A stretch of 39,826 bases of DNA from an uncultured Desulfobacterium sp. (lineage in GTDB: Bacteria > Desulfobacterota > DSM-4660 > Desulfatiglandales > Desulfatiglandaceae): assembly GCA_900258555.1 (NCBI GenBank), contig LT984854.1, forward strand, positions 1,145,705-1,185,530, written 5' to 3'. The translations under genes and the position numbers were made by a program. The notes below the pieces were generated by a model. The model had not been told where the DNA came from. It ran no database searches and was given only the letters and a program-made list of their open reading frames with translations. This document shows, piece by piece, positions 8,175-16,028 of the stretch (its first letter is position 1; every line of letters begins with the position of its first letter).

Positions 8175-9920
8175 ATGTATACTGATTTCTATAACCTTAG
8201 AGAAAAACCTTTTGAGCTCAACCCCTCTTCCCGGTTCTTATACCTGGGGGAGGTTCACAAGGAGGCCCTTGCCCTGCTGGCCTATGGGGTTTCCGAACGT
8301 AAGGGCTTTACACTCCTTACCGGCGAGGTCGGCACCGGCAAGACCACGATGGTTCATGCCCTGATCTCAAGACTGGATGAAAACTGTCAATATGTCTATC
8401 TTTCTAACCCTGTGCTTTCCATAAGGGAATTTTTCTCATATCTGTCTGCAGCGGTATTTAAGCAAAAGATACGATTCCGCACAAAAGCGGATTTCCTCAT
8501 TGAATTTGAGGCGTTCCTAAGAGAGTGTCAGCAGCATCAAAAAAACTTCATCCTGATTATTGACGAGGCGCACAAGCTTTCCTTTGAACTCCTGGAAGAA
8601 ATCAGACTCCTGTCCAATATGGAGACTGCCGATGAAAAATTGATCAATATCTTTCTTGCCGGCCAACCCGAGCTTAATGAAAAACTAAACAGTCCCGAGT
8701 GCAGGGCTCTTCTTCAGCGCATCAACACCAGATACCATATAAGCCCCTTGGACTTAAGGAGCACTCAGGAATACATTACAACGCGCCTCAGGATGGCAGG
8801 AGGCCCTCTGGATGTTCAACACATATTTTCCAACGACGTTGTTAAGGCCATTCACAAATACTCCGAGGGATTTCCAAGGATGATTAATATCCTTGCAGAC
8901 AATGTGCTCCTCCTTGGTTATTCAAGGGGGGCAAAGAAAATTCTACCCTTGATGGTAAAGGAATGCTTTGATGACCTTAGACTGGATAGGTTTTTTGAAA
9001 AAGGCCGTCCATCGGAACCGGAAGGAGAGACATCAAAAAAGGCCCATAACTCCGTCAGGATATGGAAATGGGCCACAGCAGTCTTATCTCTTGTTTTAAT
9101 ATCATCTTTTGCCTTTTATTATTACAAGGAAGATCTCTTTGACAGGTCGGTTCCCCTTGGCCCATCGAATAATAATACAGCATTGGAGAATAGTTCTGAA
9201 AATTTCCTCTCGACTAAAAACAATGTGGAACATGAACAGCAAAAGTCTACTAATAGTGTTTCTCCTGGAGGGCAGGGAACCTCTGTCTCTCTAATGAATA
9301 CAGAACAGGTGGACAAACAGGTCTCATCTACTGCGGCAGGTATTGAAGATTCAGAGGTGGAGAAGGGCAAACAGGACATCGGACAGGTTCCGCCTTTATC
9401 ATCTACAGCAAGCTCAGCCTCTGATGATCAAGGCCCGGAAGGGCCTAGAAATCTGATTGAAAGCCCCTCAGAAGAAAACAAATCGGTTGCAGAGATGACG
9501 GTGAGTGTAAAGGCAGGAGATACCCTTATAGGTCTTGCAACGGAGATATATGGTAGGTCTGGTGAGGATATCCTAAGACTTTTAAAGGAGCGCAATCCTG
9601 AAATTAATCAGTTGGACCGGATTGAAATTGGACAAAAAATTGTCTTTCCTGTGTTGCCTGAAATTAATCAGGGGCTAACATTTACAGTTGATATCGCATC
9701 GTATGAGCCATTTGAGAGTGCCAAAAGTCTGTTCCAGGAATTACTCAAACAGGGATATGAGGCATACCTGATGCCCGTCTATAACACACAGAAGGGAAAG
9801 TTTTTTCGCATAACCCTGGGTAATTTTAAGACCAGTGAAGAGGCGGAAGCCTATGCAAAAAAGGTTATGGAGGATAAGGTCTCAGATTATGCCAAGGTTA
9901 TCCAATTGGAAATGAGGTAG
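8175..9920 (+). CDS. Exosortase-locus AAA ATPase with C-terminal LysM and SPOR domains
   Basis: The first ~270 residues are an ExeA/GspA-type AAA ATPase: start YNLREKPFELNPSSRFLYL, Walker A GEVGTGKTT (50-58), Walker B FILIIDEAH, and FPRMINILADN in the lid. A single membrane segment (about 295-315, ending SFAFYYY) follows, then a ~120-residue Ser/Asn/Glu-rich linker. After it come a LysM domain (VKAGDTLIGLATEIYG to IGQKIVFP) and a terminal SPOR-like domain (FTVDIASYEPFESAKSLF to FFRITLGNFKTSEEAEAYA). Family members from such loci are often only ATPase plus short tail; here the periplasmic half should bind peptidoglycan. This suggests a cytoplasmic ATPase coupled to the cell wall near the export machine. 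No ribosome site precedes the ATG. Confidence 0.88.
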   Translation: MYTDFYNLREKPFELNPSSRFLYLGEVHKEALALLAYGVSERKGFTLLTGEVGTGKTTMVHALISRLDENCQYVYLSNPVLSIREFFSYLSAAVFKQKIRFRTKADFLIEFEAFLRECQQHQKNFILIIDEAHKLSFELLEEIRLLSNMETADEKLINIFLAGQPELNEKLNSPECRALLQRINTRYHISPLDLRSTQEYITTRLRMAGGPLDVQHIFSNDVVKAIHKYSEGFPRMINILADNVLLLGYSRGAKKILPLMVKECFDDLRLDRFFEKGRPSEPEGETSKKAHNSVRIWKWATAVLSLVLISSFAFYYYKEDLFDRSVPLGPSNNNTALENSSENFLSTKNNVEHEQQKSTNSVSPGGQGTSVSLMNTEQVDKQVSSTAAGIEDSEVEKGKQDIGQVPPLSSTASSASDDQGPEGPRNLIESPSEENKSVAEMTVSVKAGDTLIGLATEIYGRSGEDILRLLKERNPEINQLDRIEIGQKIVFPVLPEINQGLTFTVDIASYEPFESAKSLFQELLKQGYEAYLMPVYNTQKGKFFRITLGNFKTSEEAEAYAKKVMEDKVSDYAKVIQLEMR

Positions 9921-10258
9921 TCTGAAATTGGCGCTATTGCCATATAATTGACAATGATTCCAGGCCTGAATTATCCTGAAAAAAGCAGTTAGTCCCGCCA
10001 CGGCGGGGTTAGCCTTTAGCTATTAGGCAAGGAATTTCGATATGTTGACAATCTCAATTGGTGCCCCAGTTGGTGAAGATATGAATTGGTGCAATTTCCT
10101 GATTTTTTTAAGCTAACGGCTAATTGCTGAAAGCCAACAGCCTTTCTTAGGTTAATATTCATGCTCAACTGGCGAAAACACGAGTTCATTCAACATGTTA
10201 AATTTATTCTGCCAAAGACCCTTTTTTGGTTAACAGGATAAGCAAATATGAATATAAA

Positions 10259-10275
10259 AAGGCATGCTTTTTGCT
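10259..10275 (+). promoter_or_regulatory. Putative sigma-54 (-24/-12) promoter
   Basis: AAGGCATGCTTTTTGCT has GG at 10261-10262 and GC at 10273-10274 with exactly 10 bp between, as RpoN requires; flanks GGCATG and TTTGCT are close to consensus TGGCAC-N5-TTGCW. The predicted start is 10286. It lies 55 bp upstream of the tyrosine autokinase gene in a locus that encodes its own sigma-54 activator. Confidence 0.6.
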
Positions 10276-10285
10276 GATCCAATAC

Positions 10286-10304
10286 GTCTGTGTGGGTCTA
10301 TGGC
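10286..10304 (+). repeat. Solo copy of the GTCTGTGTGGGTCTGTGGC repeat
   Basis: GTCTGTGTGGGTCTATGGC differs at one base from the family sequence. It begins at the start site predicted from the -24/-12 promoter and ends 25 nt before the ATG of the kinase gene. Its orientation is the same as all other copies that precede a gene start. Confidence 0.65.
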
Positions 10305-10329
10305 GAATTGAAACTTAAAGGGGCAACCC

Positions 10330-11121
10330 ATGGGAAAATTATCCGACGCACTGGACAGACACCAGAGCGAAAGAGCTGTTAAGACACTGATGTTCAGACC
10401 CGAAACCGATCATGGTCTCGGGACTGTTATGCAGAAGGAATTTGATCCGAAGCTGGTCGTCCTGACGGCGCCGGAATCAATGGATGCTGAGAATTTCAAG
10501 GTCTTAAAGGGCCAGATCTTTTTTCCAAAAGACGGGATAAGACCCAGGACTATCTTGGTCACCAGTGCCTTTCCGGGTGAGGGAAAGAGTTTTATCGCAG
10601 CCAACCTCGCAGCCAGCATTGCGCAGGGCATGAATGAATATGCCCTGTTGGTGGACTGCGACTTCCGGCGTCCCAGGATTCATAAGATACTTGGCTATTC
10701 CAATAAAGAAGGCCTGAGTGACTATTTGACAGGGAAAAAGCCCTTGCATGAACTGCTTATCAAGACAAAGATAGAGAAGCTGTCGTTGTTGACCTCCGGC
10801 ACGTCACCCTCTAAGCCCTCGGAACTCCTTTCCTCAAACATGATGAAAGAGCTCTTTCAGGAGTTCAAAGAGAGATATGACGACCGGTATGTTATCGTTG
10901 ATACGGCTCCAAGCCATGTGATTTCCGAGGTCAACATCTTGGCCAAATATGTTGATGGTGTCATATTCGTAGTAATGGCGGGAAAATCACCCAGAGAGGT
11001 CATACAAAAAAGCATTGAGGCGATTGGAAAGGAAAAGGTATTGGGCATTATCTTTAATGGATATGAAAAGGCCTATAAGCCCTATGACAGGTATTACAGA
11101 AATTATTACAAAAAGGATTGA
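10330..11121 (+). CDS. Exosortase-locus tyrosine autokinase (CpsD/BY-kinase type)
   Basis: Cytoplasmic bacterial tyrosine kinase that partners the Wzz-like protein and controls polymer length and export by cycles of autophosphorylation. Walker A SAFPGEGKS, Walker A' LLVDCDFRRPR and Walker B YVIVDTAPS are intact. The C-terminal cluster YEKAYKPYDRYYRNYYKKD carries seven tyrosines, the expected autophosphorylation tail. At 263 residues it is a stand-alone kinase domain, matching the PEP-CTERM-associated type. AAAGGGG gives a ribosome site. Likely transcribed from the sigma-54 promoter at 10259. Confidence 0.93.
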   Translation: MGKLSDALDRHQSERAVKTLMFRPETDHGLGTVMQKEFDPKLVVLTAPESMDAENFKVLKGQIFFPKDGIRPRTILVTSAFPGEGKSFIAANLAASIAQGMNEYALLVDCDFRRPRIHKILGYSNKEGLSDYLTGKKPLHELLIKTKIEKLSLLTSGTSPSKPSELLSSNMMKELFQEFKERYDDRYVIVDTAPSHVISEVNILAKYVDGVIFVVMAGKSPREVIQKSIEAIGKEKVLGIIFNGYEKAYKPYDRYYRNYYKKD

Positions 11122-11153
11122 ACCATAACTGTAGATTTTTCTGAGGTGCAATC

Positions 11154-12551
11154 TTGATACGTTTATCCAGACAATATTTTTCTCCAAGAAAGATGATATT
11201 CGTCCTTGGCGAAGGAGTATTGATATTTCTTGCTGTCACTCTTGCATCCTATCTGTTTCTAAGTAAAGATATTGATTTTAAAGGCATGATGGAGATGGTA
11301 TGGCCGAAGATACTTCTCGTTTCACTTGTTACTCAGCTTTGTATGTATCACAATGACCTCTATGAGCTTGACGCCATACATAGCGCCATTGATCTTGCTT
11401 ACAAGCTTGCACAGTCTATTGGTGTTACTTCTATTGTGCTCGCAATCTGTTATTTCCTTTGGCCGGACATGATTATTGCGAAGTGGGTATTTTTTGCAAA
11501 CCTGTTGTTCCTCCTGGTTTTTCTGGTTTGTTGGAGGCTCCTTTACTCAATTATCATCAAAAAGAGGTTGTTTACTGAAAAGGCTATTTTACTGGGTGCA
11601 GGAGAACTCGCCAAAAACATTTTACACGAAATGGCTGAAAAGAAGGATGTCAGCTATGACATCAGCTCTGTTGTCGCCAGGGAAAAAGGCGATTACTCTG
11701 ATATCGGGTCAAAAATAGCGAAGATCCATTATGGCTTTGACAATATCTGCGACCTGGCCCAGGCCGATAATGTTGGAAATGTGATAGTCGCCCTGGATGA
11801 AAAGCGAAATGTATTGCCGTATGATCAACTCCTTGCATGCAAGGTAAGGGGGATAAGGATCATTGACGGGGAAACTTTTTATGAAAGGATTACCGGGAAA
11901 CTACTGGTGGAGAAGATAAACCCCAGTTGGCTGATTTTCTCTGATGGTTTTGTAAAATCAAAAATCGCTCTTTTTACAAAGAGATTAGTAGGTCTTCTTA
12001 CATCAACCGCACTACTGGTTATCCTGTTTCCTGTTTTTGTTCTTGTAGCAACCGCCATAAAAATTGATTCACGGGGTCCTGTTCTGTTTTCACAGAAAAG
12101 GGTAGGTAAGGATGGCAAGTTGTTTACCCTGTATAAATTTCGCTCCATGAGGGCTGATGCGGAAAAAGAGACCGGGCCTGTCTGGGCTGAAGAAGATGAT
12201 CCAAGGATCACTAGGGTGGGAAAGATAATCAGAAAGCTGCGAATAGATGAGCTGCCGCAGTTGTGGAACATTTTTATCGGAGATATGAGCTTTGTAGGTC
12301 CCAGACCGGAAAGGCCGTTTTTTGTGGATCAGCTCAAAAAGACCATCCCCTATTACAAAGAGAGAATGAGTGTAAAACCTGGTGTAACAGGCTGGGCGCA
12401 GGTAAAATATCCATATGGCGCTACAGAAAAAGACGCATTGGAAAAACTGAAATACGATCTTTATTACATCAAAAATATGTCTATCGTTATAGATATGCTG
12501 GTTATCTTTCATACGGTTAAGATCATGCTCCTTGGGAGAGGTGCAAGGTAG
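11154..12551 (+). CDS. Polyprenyl-phosphate glycosylphosphotransferase (EPS priming enzyme)
   Basis: Transfers the first sugar-1-phosphate to undecaprenyl phosphate, starting repeat-unit assembly at the inner membrane. The N-terminal third has several membrane helices, the middle is a Rossmann-like domain (KAILLGAGELAKNILHEM), and the C-terminal domain is the bacterial sugar transferase. That domain carries its membrane helix (LLTSTALLVILFPVFVLVATA), then GPVLFSQKRVGKDGKLFTLYKF, LRIDELPQLWNIFIGDMSFV with GPRPERP, and PGVTGWAQV. The 465-residue length fits the exosortase-linked family. The start is TTG at 11154, supported by GAGGTG about 6 nt upstream. A hairpin terminator follows the stop. 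Confidence 0.93.
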   Translation: MIRLSRQYFSPRKMIFVLGEGVLIFLAVTLASYLFLSKDIDFKGMMEMVWPKILLVSLVTQLCMYHNDLYELDAIHSAIDLAYKLAQSIGVTSIVLAICYFLWPDMIIAKWVFFANLLFLLVFLVCWRLLYSIIIKKRLFTEKAILLGAGELAKNILHEMAEKKDVSYDISSVVAREKGDYSDIGSKIAKIHYGFDNICDLAQADNVGNVIVALDEKRNVLPYDQLLACKVRGIRIIDGETFYERITGKLLVEKINPSWLIFSDGFVKSKIALFTKRLVGLLTSTALLVILFPVFVLVATAIKIDSRGPVLFSQKRVGKDGKLFTLYKFRSMRADAEKETGPVWAEEDDPRITRVGKIIRKLRIDELPQLWNIFIGDMSFVGPRPERPFFVDQLKKTIPYYKERMSVKPGVTGWAQVKYPYGATEKDALEKLKYDLYYIKNMSIVIDMLVIFHTVKIMLLGRGAR

Positions 12552-12554
12552 GCG

Positions 12555-12588
12555 GTGTCTGAACAAAAAGGCTTTTCAGACACAATTT
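12555..12588 (+). terminator. Probable Rho-independent terminator
   Basis: GTGTCTGAA (12555-12563) pairs perfectly with TTCAGACAC (12575-12583) around an 11-nt loop and is followed by AATTTTG. It begins 3 bp after the stop of the priming transferase; the T-tract is short. Confidence 0.5.
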
Positions 12589-12632
12589 TGAATTCTTAGT
12601 TGTGAATTTTTAATTTTCATCTGTGACGCCAA

Positions 12633-12662
12633 TGGGTTACGCAATTCTTTCCATGTAACCCA
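12633..12662. repeat. Inverted repeat upstream of the PP-loop gene
   Basis: TGGGTTAC (12633-12640) and GTAACCCA (12655-12662), 14-nt loop, 27 nt before the ATG at 12690. It could be an operator or the end of another small repeat; no protein match is proposed. Confidence 0.4.
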
Positions 12663-12689
12663 AGGGGCGGAGCTGTAAGGAAACAAGGT

Positions 12690-13697
12690 ATGCAGCATGC
12701 AATCTGTAAGAAATGTATTCTCCCTGAGACATTTCCAGGTATCAGTTTTAATGATCAGGGGGTCTGCAGTTACTGCCAAAAAGAGGAATCAATACTGGCA
12801 AAGGCATCGGAAAAAAAGGCTGAATATAGGAACAATTTTGACAGGATCATGCTGGAGACAAAAGGCAAGGCCCCTTCCTACGATGTTATAATGGCATATA
12901 GTGGCGGCAAAGACTCCACCTATACCATAAAGCTCCTTAAAGAGCTTTATGGCCTCAATATCCTGGCAGTCACCTTTGATAATCATTTCGTCTCTCCTGG
13001 TGCATGGAAAAATATTGAAAAGGTTACCGACACACTTACCGTTGATCATATTCGCATCAGGCCCCCTTGGCCGGTCATTCAGAAAATGTTTTGTCTTACA
13101 GCAAACAACGATATATTTTCAAGAACTACCCTTTTGAGGGCAAGCAGCATTTGTACTGCCTGTATCGGGCTGGTAAAAAGCCTTGCCCTAAAGGCCGCGC
13201 TTGAAATGTCCATACCTCTTGTTGCATTTGGCTGGTCTCCTGGGCAGGCGCCTATCCAGTCTGCTATTATGAAGACCAATCCGGCCCTTATCCGTCAGAC
13301 CCAGTCAGCCCTTATCAAGGCATTTCCGGAAGATTTAGGGCATGAGTTGCGTAACTTTTTTTTACCGGGAAGCTACTATGATTTTTATAAGGATAGGTTT
13401 CCACAGAATATCCACCCCCTTGCCTTTTTCGACTACAACGAAGACCGGATAATAAATGAATTGGCCGGCATGGGATGGCAGGCGCCGAAAGATACGGACA
13501 CCAATTCTTCAAATTGTCTCTTGAATGCCTTTGCAAACCAGGTTCACATAACCCGTAATGGTTTTCATCCCTATGTATGGGAGATTGCCAATATGGTAAG
13601 GCAGGGTGTCATGGAGAGGCAGGAGGGGATAGAAAAGATCTACACTGAGCAAGATTCTCAAATGGTTAAATATGCAAAAGATAGGTTGGGGTTATGA
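12690..13697 (+). CDS. PP-loop ATPase, N-acetyl-sugar amidotransferase-like
   Basis: Adenine-nucleotide alpha-hydrolase fold protein of 335 residues. Four cysteines in two CxxC pairs (C6, C9, C26, C29) form a probable zinc knuckle around LPETFPGISFNDQG. The PP-loop SGGKDST is at 71-77, and another CxxC occurs in SICTACIG. This layout resembles WbpG/LegG-type sugar amidotransferases, which adenylate a substrate and use ammonia, but no HisH/HisF-like partner is in the window. It overlaps the acyl carrier protein gene by 4 bp (ATGA) and is followed by an AMP-forming ligase. A joint role in amide or acyl modification of an EPS sugar is inferred. Exact substrate unknown. Confidence 0.8.
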   Translation: MQHAICKKCILPETFPGISFNDQGVCSYCQKEESILAKASEKKAEYRNNFDRIMLETKGKAPSYDVIMAYSGGKDSTYTIKLLKELYGLNILAVTFDNHFVSPGAWKNIEKVTDTLTVDHIRIRPPWPVIQKMFCLTANNDIFSRTTLLRASSICTACIGLVKSLALKAALEMSIPLVAFGWSPGQAPIQSAIMKTNPALIRQTQSALIKAFPEDLGHELRNFFLPGSYYDFYKDRFPQNIHPLAFFDYNEDRIINELAGMGWQAPKDTDTNSSNCLLNAFANQVHITRNGFHPYVWEIANMVRQGVMERQEGIEKIYTEQDSQMVKYAKDRLGL

Positions 13698-13936
13698 GCG
13701 AACTTAGAGATAAAGTCAGGAACTTCATCATTGAAAACTTCCTTTTCGGGAGCGATAACGGTCTGAAGGATGAGACATCATTTTTGGATGAAGGCGTTAT
13801 TGACTCAACCGGGGTGCTGGAACTGGTCAGTTTTATTGAAGAAACATTCGGAATTGCGGTGGAGGATGAGGAGCTTATCCCTGAAAACCTGGATTCCATA
13901 AAGAATATCGTCGGATACCTGGAGCGAAAGATTTAA
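13694..13936 (+). CDS. Acyl carrier protein
   Basis: Eighty residues, the normal size of a stand-alone carrier protein. The phosphopantetheine attachment site is Ser38 in GVIDSTGVLELV, where the usual DSL is DST. The acidic helical surroundings (FIEETFGIAVEDEELIPENL) are typical. Start overlaps the stop of the PP-loop gene, so the two are translationally coupled. With the ligase at 14466 it forms a charging pair: the ligase would adenylate an acyl or aminoacyl group and load it on this carrier. It is unlikely to be the fatty-acid synthase ACP, given context and divergent site. Confidence 0.88.
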   Translation: MSELRDKVRNFIIENFLFGSDNGLKDETSFLDEGVIDSTGVLELVSFIEETFGIAVEDEELIPENLDSIKNIVGYLERKI

Positions 13937-13939
13937 TTG

Positions 13940-14054
13940 GCCACAGACCCACACAGACAGACACAGACGTTATTTTAATGTGTTATTTCGCGAAGCGACT
14001 GAAATTTTTGTTCGGCCAAGTCGGCCGAACAAAATGTCTGTGTGGGTCTGTGGC
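13940..14054. repeat. Structured repeat element, 19-bp perfect inverted ends
   Basis: GCCACAGACCCACACAGAC (13940-13958) and its exact complement (14036-14054) close a 115-bp unit. Inside are a TCGC-GAA-GCGA hairpin (about 13988-13998) and a 12-bp stem TTTTGTTCGGCC/GGCCGAACAAAA (14006-14034). The same modules occur, inverted, in the element at 16028-16195, so these are two members of one family. Confidence 0.75.
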
Positions 14055-14072
14055 TAAAATAAATAATAACTT

Positions 14073-14435
14073 ATGGATCTCAATGAGATCACTTATCTTA
14101 TTAATGGTGCAATTTTTGAGATTAACCGTGAGTTAGGGTCAGGTTTTCTTGAAAAAGTCTATGAAAATGCATTGTTGATTGAGCTTAGAGAGAGGGGCCT
14201 TAAGGCCGAAAAACAGGTTTCAATTAAAGTAGAATACAAAGGCCATCATGTGGGAGATTATTTTGCAGATATTGTTGTTGAAAATCAGATCATCATGGAA
14301 ATCAAGGCCGTCAGCTCATTGGATAAAATTCATGAGGCCCAAATACTGAATTATCTCAAGGCGACGGGGCTAAAAATCGGCATTTTGGTCAATTTCACCC
14401 ATCCAAAGGCCGAGATAAGGCGTTTCATTGTCTAA
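14073..14435 (+). CDS. GxxExxY protein (PDDEXK_3 nuclease-fold family)
   Basis: One hundred and twenty residues, full length for the family. The naming motif is GSGFLEKVYENAL (G-x-x-E-x-x-Y). Nuclease-fold residues are visible in DYFADIVVENQIIMEIKAV, which supplies the D...ExK core, followed by HEAQILNYLKATGLKIGILVNF. The family has a predicted PD-(D/E)XK fold but no established function. The ATG lies 18 nt after the 19-bp repeat. It is unrelated to the EPS enzymes around it and sits in a repeat-bounded cassette, so it is probably a passenger or a component of the repeat's own mobility or maintenance. Confidence 0.88.
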   Translation: MDLNEITYLINGAIFEINRELGSGFLEKVYENALLIELRERGLKAEKQVSIKVEYKGHHVGDYFADIVVENQIIMEIKAVSSLDKIHEAQILNYLKATGLKIGILVNFTHPKAEIRRFIV

Positions 14436-14465
14436 CCAGCCTGAAAAGTCTGTGTCTGTCTGTGT

Positions 14466-16028
14466 GTGTCTGTGGCAAATACCCTAATCCATAATTTCCT
14501 GGAACAAAGCGCAGAGCAATATCCAGACAAGATCGCTTTGATCCATGAGGATGTCCGCGTAAATTATGCAGACATTAATGCATCTGCAAACCGCCTTGCC
14601 CACTGGCTGATAAAAGATGGAATCAGAATCGGCGACCGAGTCGCCTTGATCTTTGAAAACAGTCTTGAATATGTCGTTGGCTATTACGGTATTCTAAAGA
14701 CCGGTGCCGTTGCAGTACCTCTGAGTACTGATTTGAAGCCCGATGGTCTGGGACGTCTCGTTTCTGAACTGGAGCCGAGGGGCATAATTACATCTTCAAG
14801 ATTTGAAAGGCTTGTCCAGGCAACAGACATCAGTGGCGTAGATATACAATCATTGATAATCAAGGATTTCAAGCTTGACTGGCATTCAGCGTCTTTTCCT
14901 GTCTTTGGCTGGAGAGAGGTTGTTACTGGCGGCGATTCTTCTAATCCTGACATATCAATTAACGATGGATCACTTGCAAGCATCATCTATACATCAGGCT
15001 CGACAGGCGCTCCCAAGGGTGTGATGCTTTCCCACGGAAACATTGTTTCCAATACCCATTCCATCTGTCAGTACCTTTGCCTGACTGATCAGGATATCCA
15101 GATGACTGTCCTGCCGTTTTTCTATGTAATGGGTAAATCCCTTTTGAATACGCACTTTGCTGTTGGTGGAACCATTGTAATCAACAATAAATTCGCGTTT
15201 CCAGCCACTGTAATAAAACAAATGGTTGAAGAGCATGTAACCGGCTTTTCTGGTGTTCCTTCAACCTATGCATATCTCCTGCATAGATCTCCCCTGGAAA
15301 AATATCGCGATCAACTGACCTCCCTGAGGTATTGCTCTCAGGCAGGCGGACACATGTCAAAGAAGATCAAGGAAGAACTCAGGTGCGCCCTGCCTGCACA
15401 TACAAAAATCTTTATTATGTACGGAGCTACAGAGGCCTCGGCCCGGCTGACATATCTGGAACCTGATCACTTTACGGAAAAGATCGAGTCCATTGGTAAG
15501 CCCATTACCGGGGTTACGCTTAAGATATTGGATGAAAACGGACGAGAAGTTCCCGGAGGTCAAACTGGAGAACTGGTTGGAAATGGTCCCAATATAATGC
15601 AGGGATATTGGAGGGATCAGGATGCAACCGCAAGCGTATTGGATCGCCATGGATACCATACCGGCGACCAAGGCTACAAGGACGAAGATGGTTGTTTTTA
15701 CGTAACCGGTAGAAAAGACAAACTGCTAAAAGTCGGGGGTCACAGGATAAATCCACAGGAGATAGAAGATACCCTGATGGAGTCAGACCTTGTGATGGAG
15801 ACAGCGGTAATGGGCGTTGCAGACGCCTTGCTTGGTCACAGGCTGATTGCCCTGGTTGCGCCAAAAAACGGCAACTGCAGTGAGAACATGATCCTTGGCC
15901 GATGCGCGGAAAGAATGCCCAAATATAAGATGCCCTCTGAGGTGAAACTGGTTCGAACACTGCCGAAAAATACCACCGGTAAGATTGATATGTTCAAATG
16001 CATGGAATTGGCAGAAAAGAATGTTTAG
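14466..16028 (+). CDS. AMP-forming acyl/aminoacyl ligase
   Basis: ANL-superfamily adenylating enzyme, 520 residues. All core motifs are present: A3 IIYTSGSTGAPKGVMLSH, A5 YGATEASARL, A7-A8 YHTGDQGYKDEDG with TGRKDKLLKVGGHRINPQEIE, and the A10 lysine in LPKNTTGKID. It should activate a carboxylate as adenylate and load the neighbouring carrier protein. The apparent start is GTG at 14466 (or GTG 14472); both lie inside the right end of the repeat cassette, with no usual ribosome site. The native 5' end was probably replaced by the insertion. Family resemblance is to ligases of exosortase-type EPS loci. The stop TAG shares its G with the next repeat element. Confidence 0.9.
   Translation: MSVANTLIHNFLEQSAEQYPDKIALIHEDVRVNYADINASANRLAHWLIKDGIRIGDRVALIFENSLEYVVGYYGILKTGAVAVPLSTDLKPDGLGRLVSELEPRGIITSSRFERLVQATDISGVDIQSLIIKDFKLDWHSASFPVFGWREVVTGGDSSNPDISINDGSLASIIYTSGSTGAPKGVMLSHGNIVSNTHSICQYLCLTDQDIQMTVLPFFYVMGKSLLNTHFAVGGTIVINNKFAFPATVIKQMVEEHVTGFSGVPSTYAYLLHRSPLEKYRDQLTSLRYCSQAGGHMSKKIKEELRCALPAHTKIFIMYGATEASARLTYLEPDHFTEKIESIGKPITGVTLKILDENGREVPGGQTGELVGNGPNIMQGYWRDQDATASVLDRHGYHTGDQGYKDEDGCFYVTGRKDKLLKVGGHRINPQEIEDTLMESDLVMETAVMGVADALLGHRLIALVAPKNGNCSENMILGRCAERMPKYKMPSEVKLVRTLPKNTTGKIDMFKCMELAEKNV

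Larger units (their letters stand above)
9921..10329 (+). other. 409-bp non-coding gap with promoter and repeat pieces
   Basis: No gene is seen. Contents from left: a small GC hairpin CCCGCCACGGCGGG near 9994; degenerate inverted pieces of a GTTAGCCTTTAGC/GCTAACGGC type (about 10008-10140); the direct repeat AATTGGTGC near 10057 and 10085; a -24/-12 promoter at 10259-10275; and a solo copy of the 19-bp intergenic repeat at 10286-10304. This gap splits the core EPS genes into two transcription units. Confidence 0.55.
13940..14476. mobile_element. GxxExxY cassette bounded by 29-bp inverted repeats
   Basis: The left end 13940-13968 and right end 14448-14476 are inverted repeats of 29 bp with one mismatch (GCCACAGAC start at the left, GTCTGTGGC finish at the right). 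Inside are a hairpin segment (13969-14054) and a PDDEXK_3-type gene. The left end starts 3 bp after the acyl carrier protein stop, and the right end runs into the start of the ligase. The cassette therefore replaces the whole intergenic space of a coupled operon. No transposase is present; mobility is inferred. Confidence 0.6.

Noticed and set aside
9940-9965. TTGGCGCTATTGCC as a sigma-54 site
   Set aside because: Only seven bases separate GG and GC; ten are needed.
15520-15960. Minus-strand frame of 146 codons within the ligase gene
   Set aside because: Antisense to a gene with all ANL motifs intact; composition is a reflection of the coding strand.
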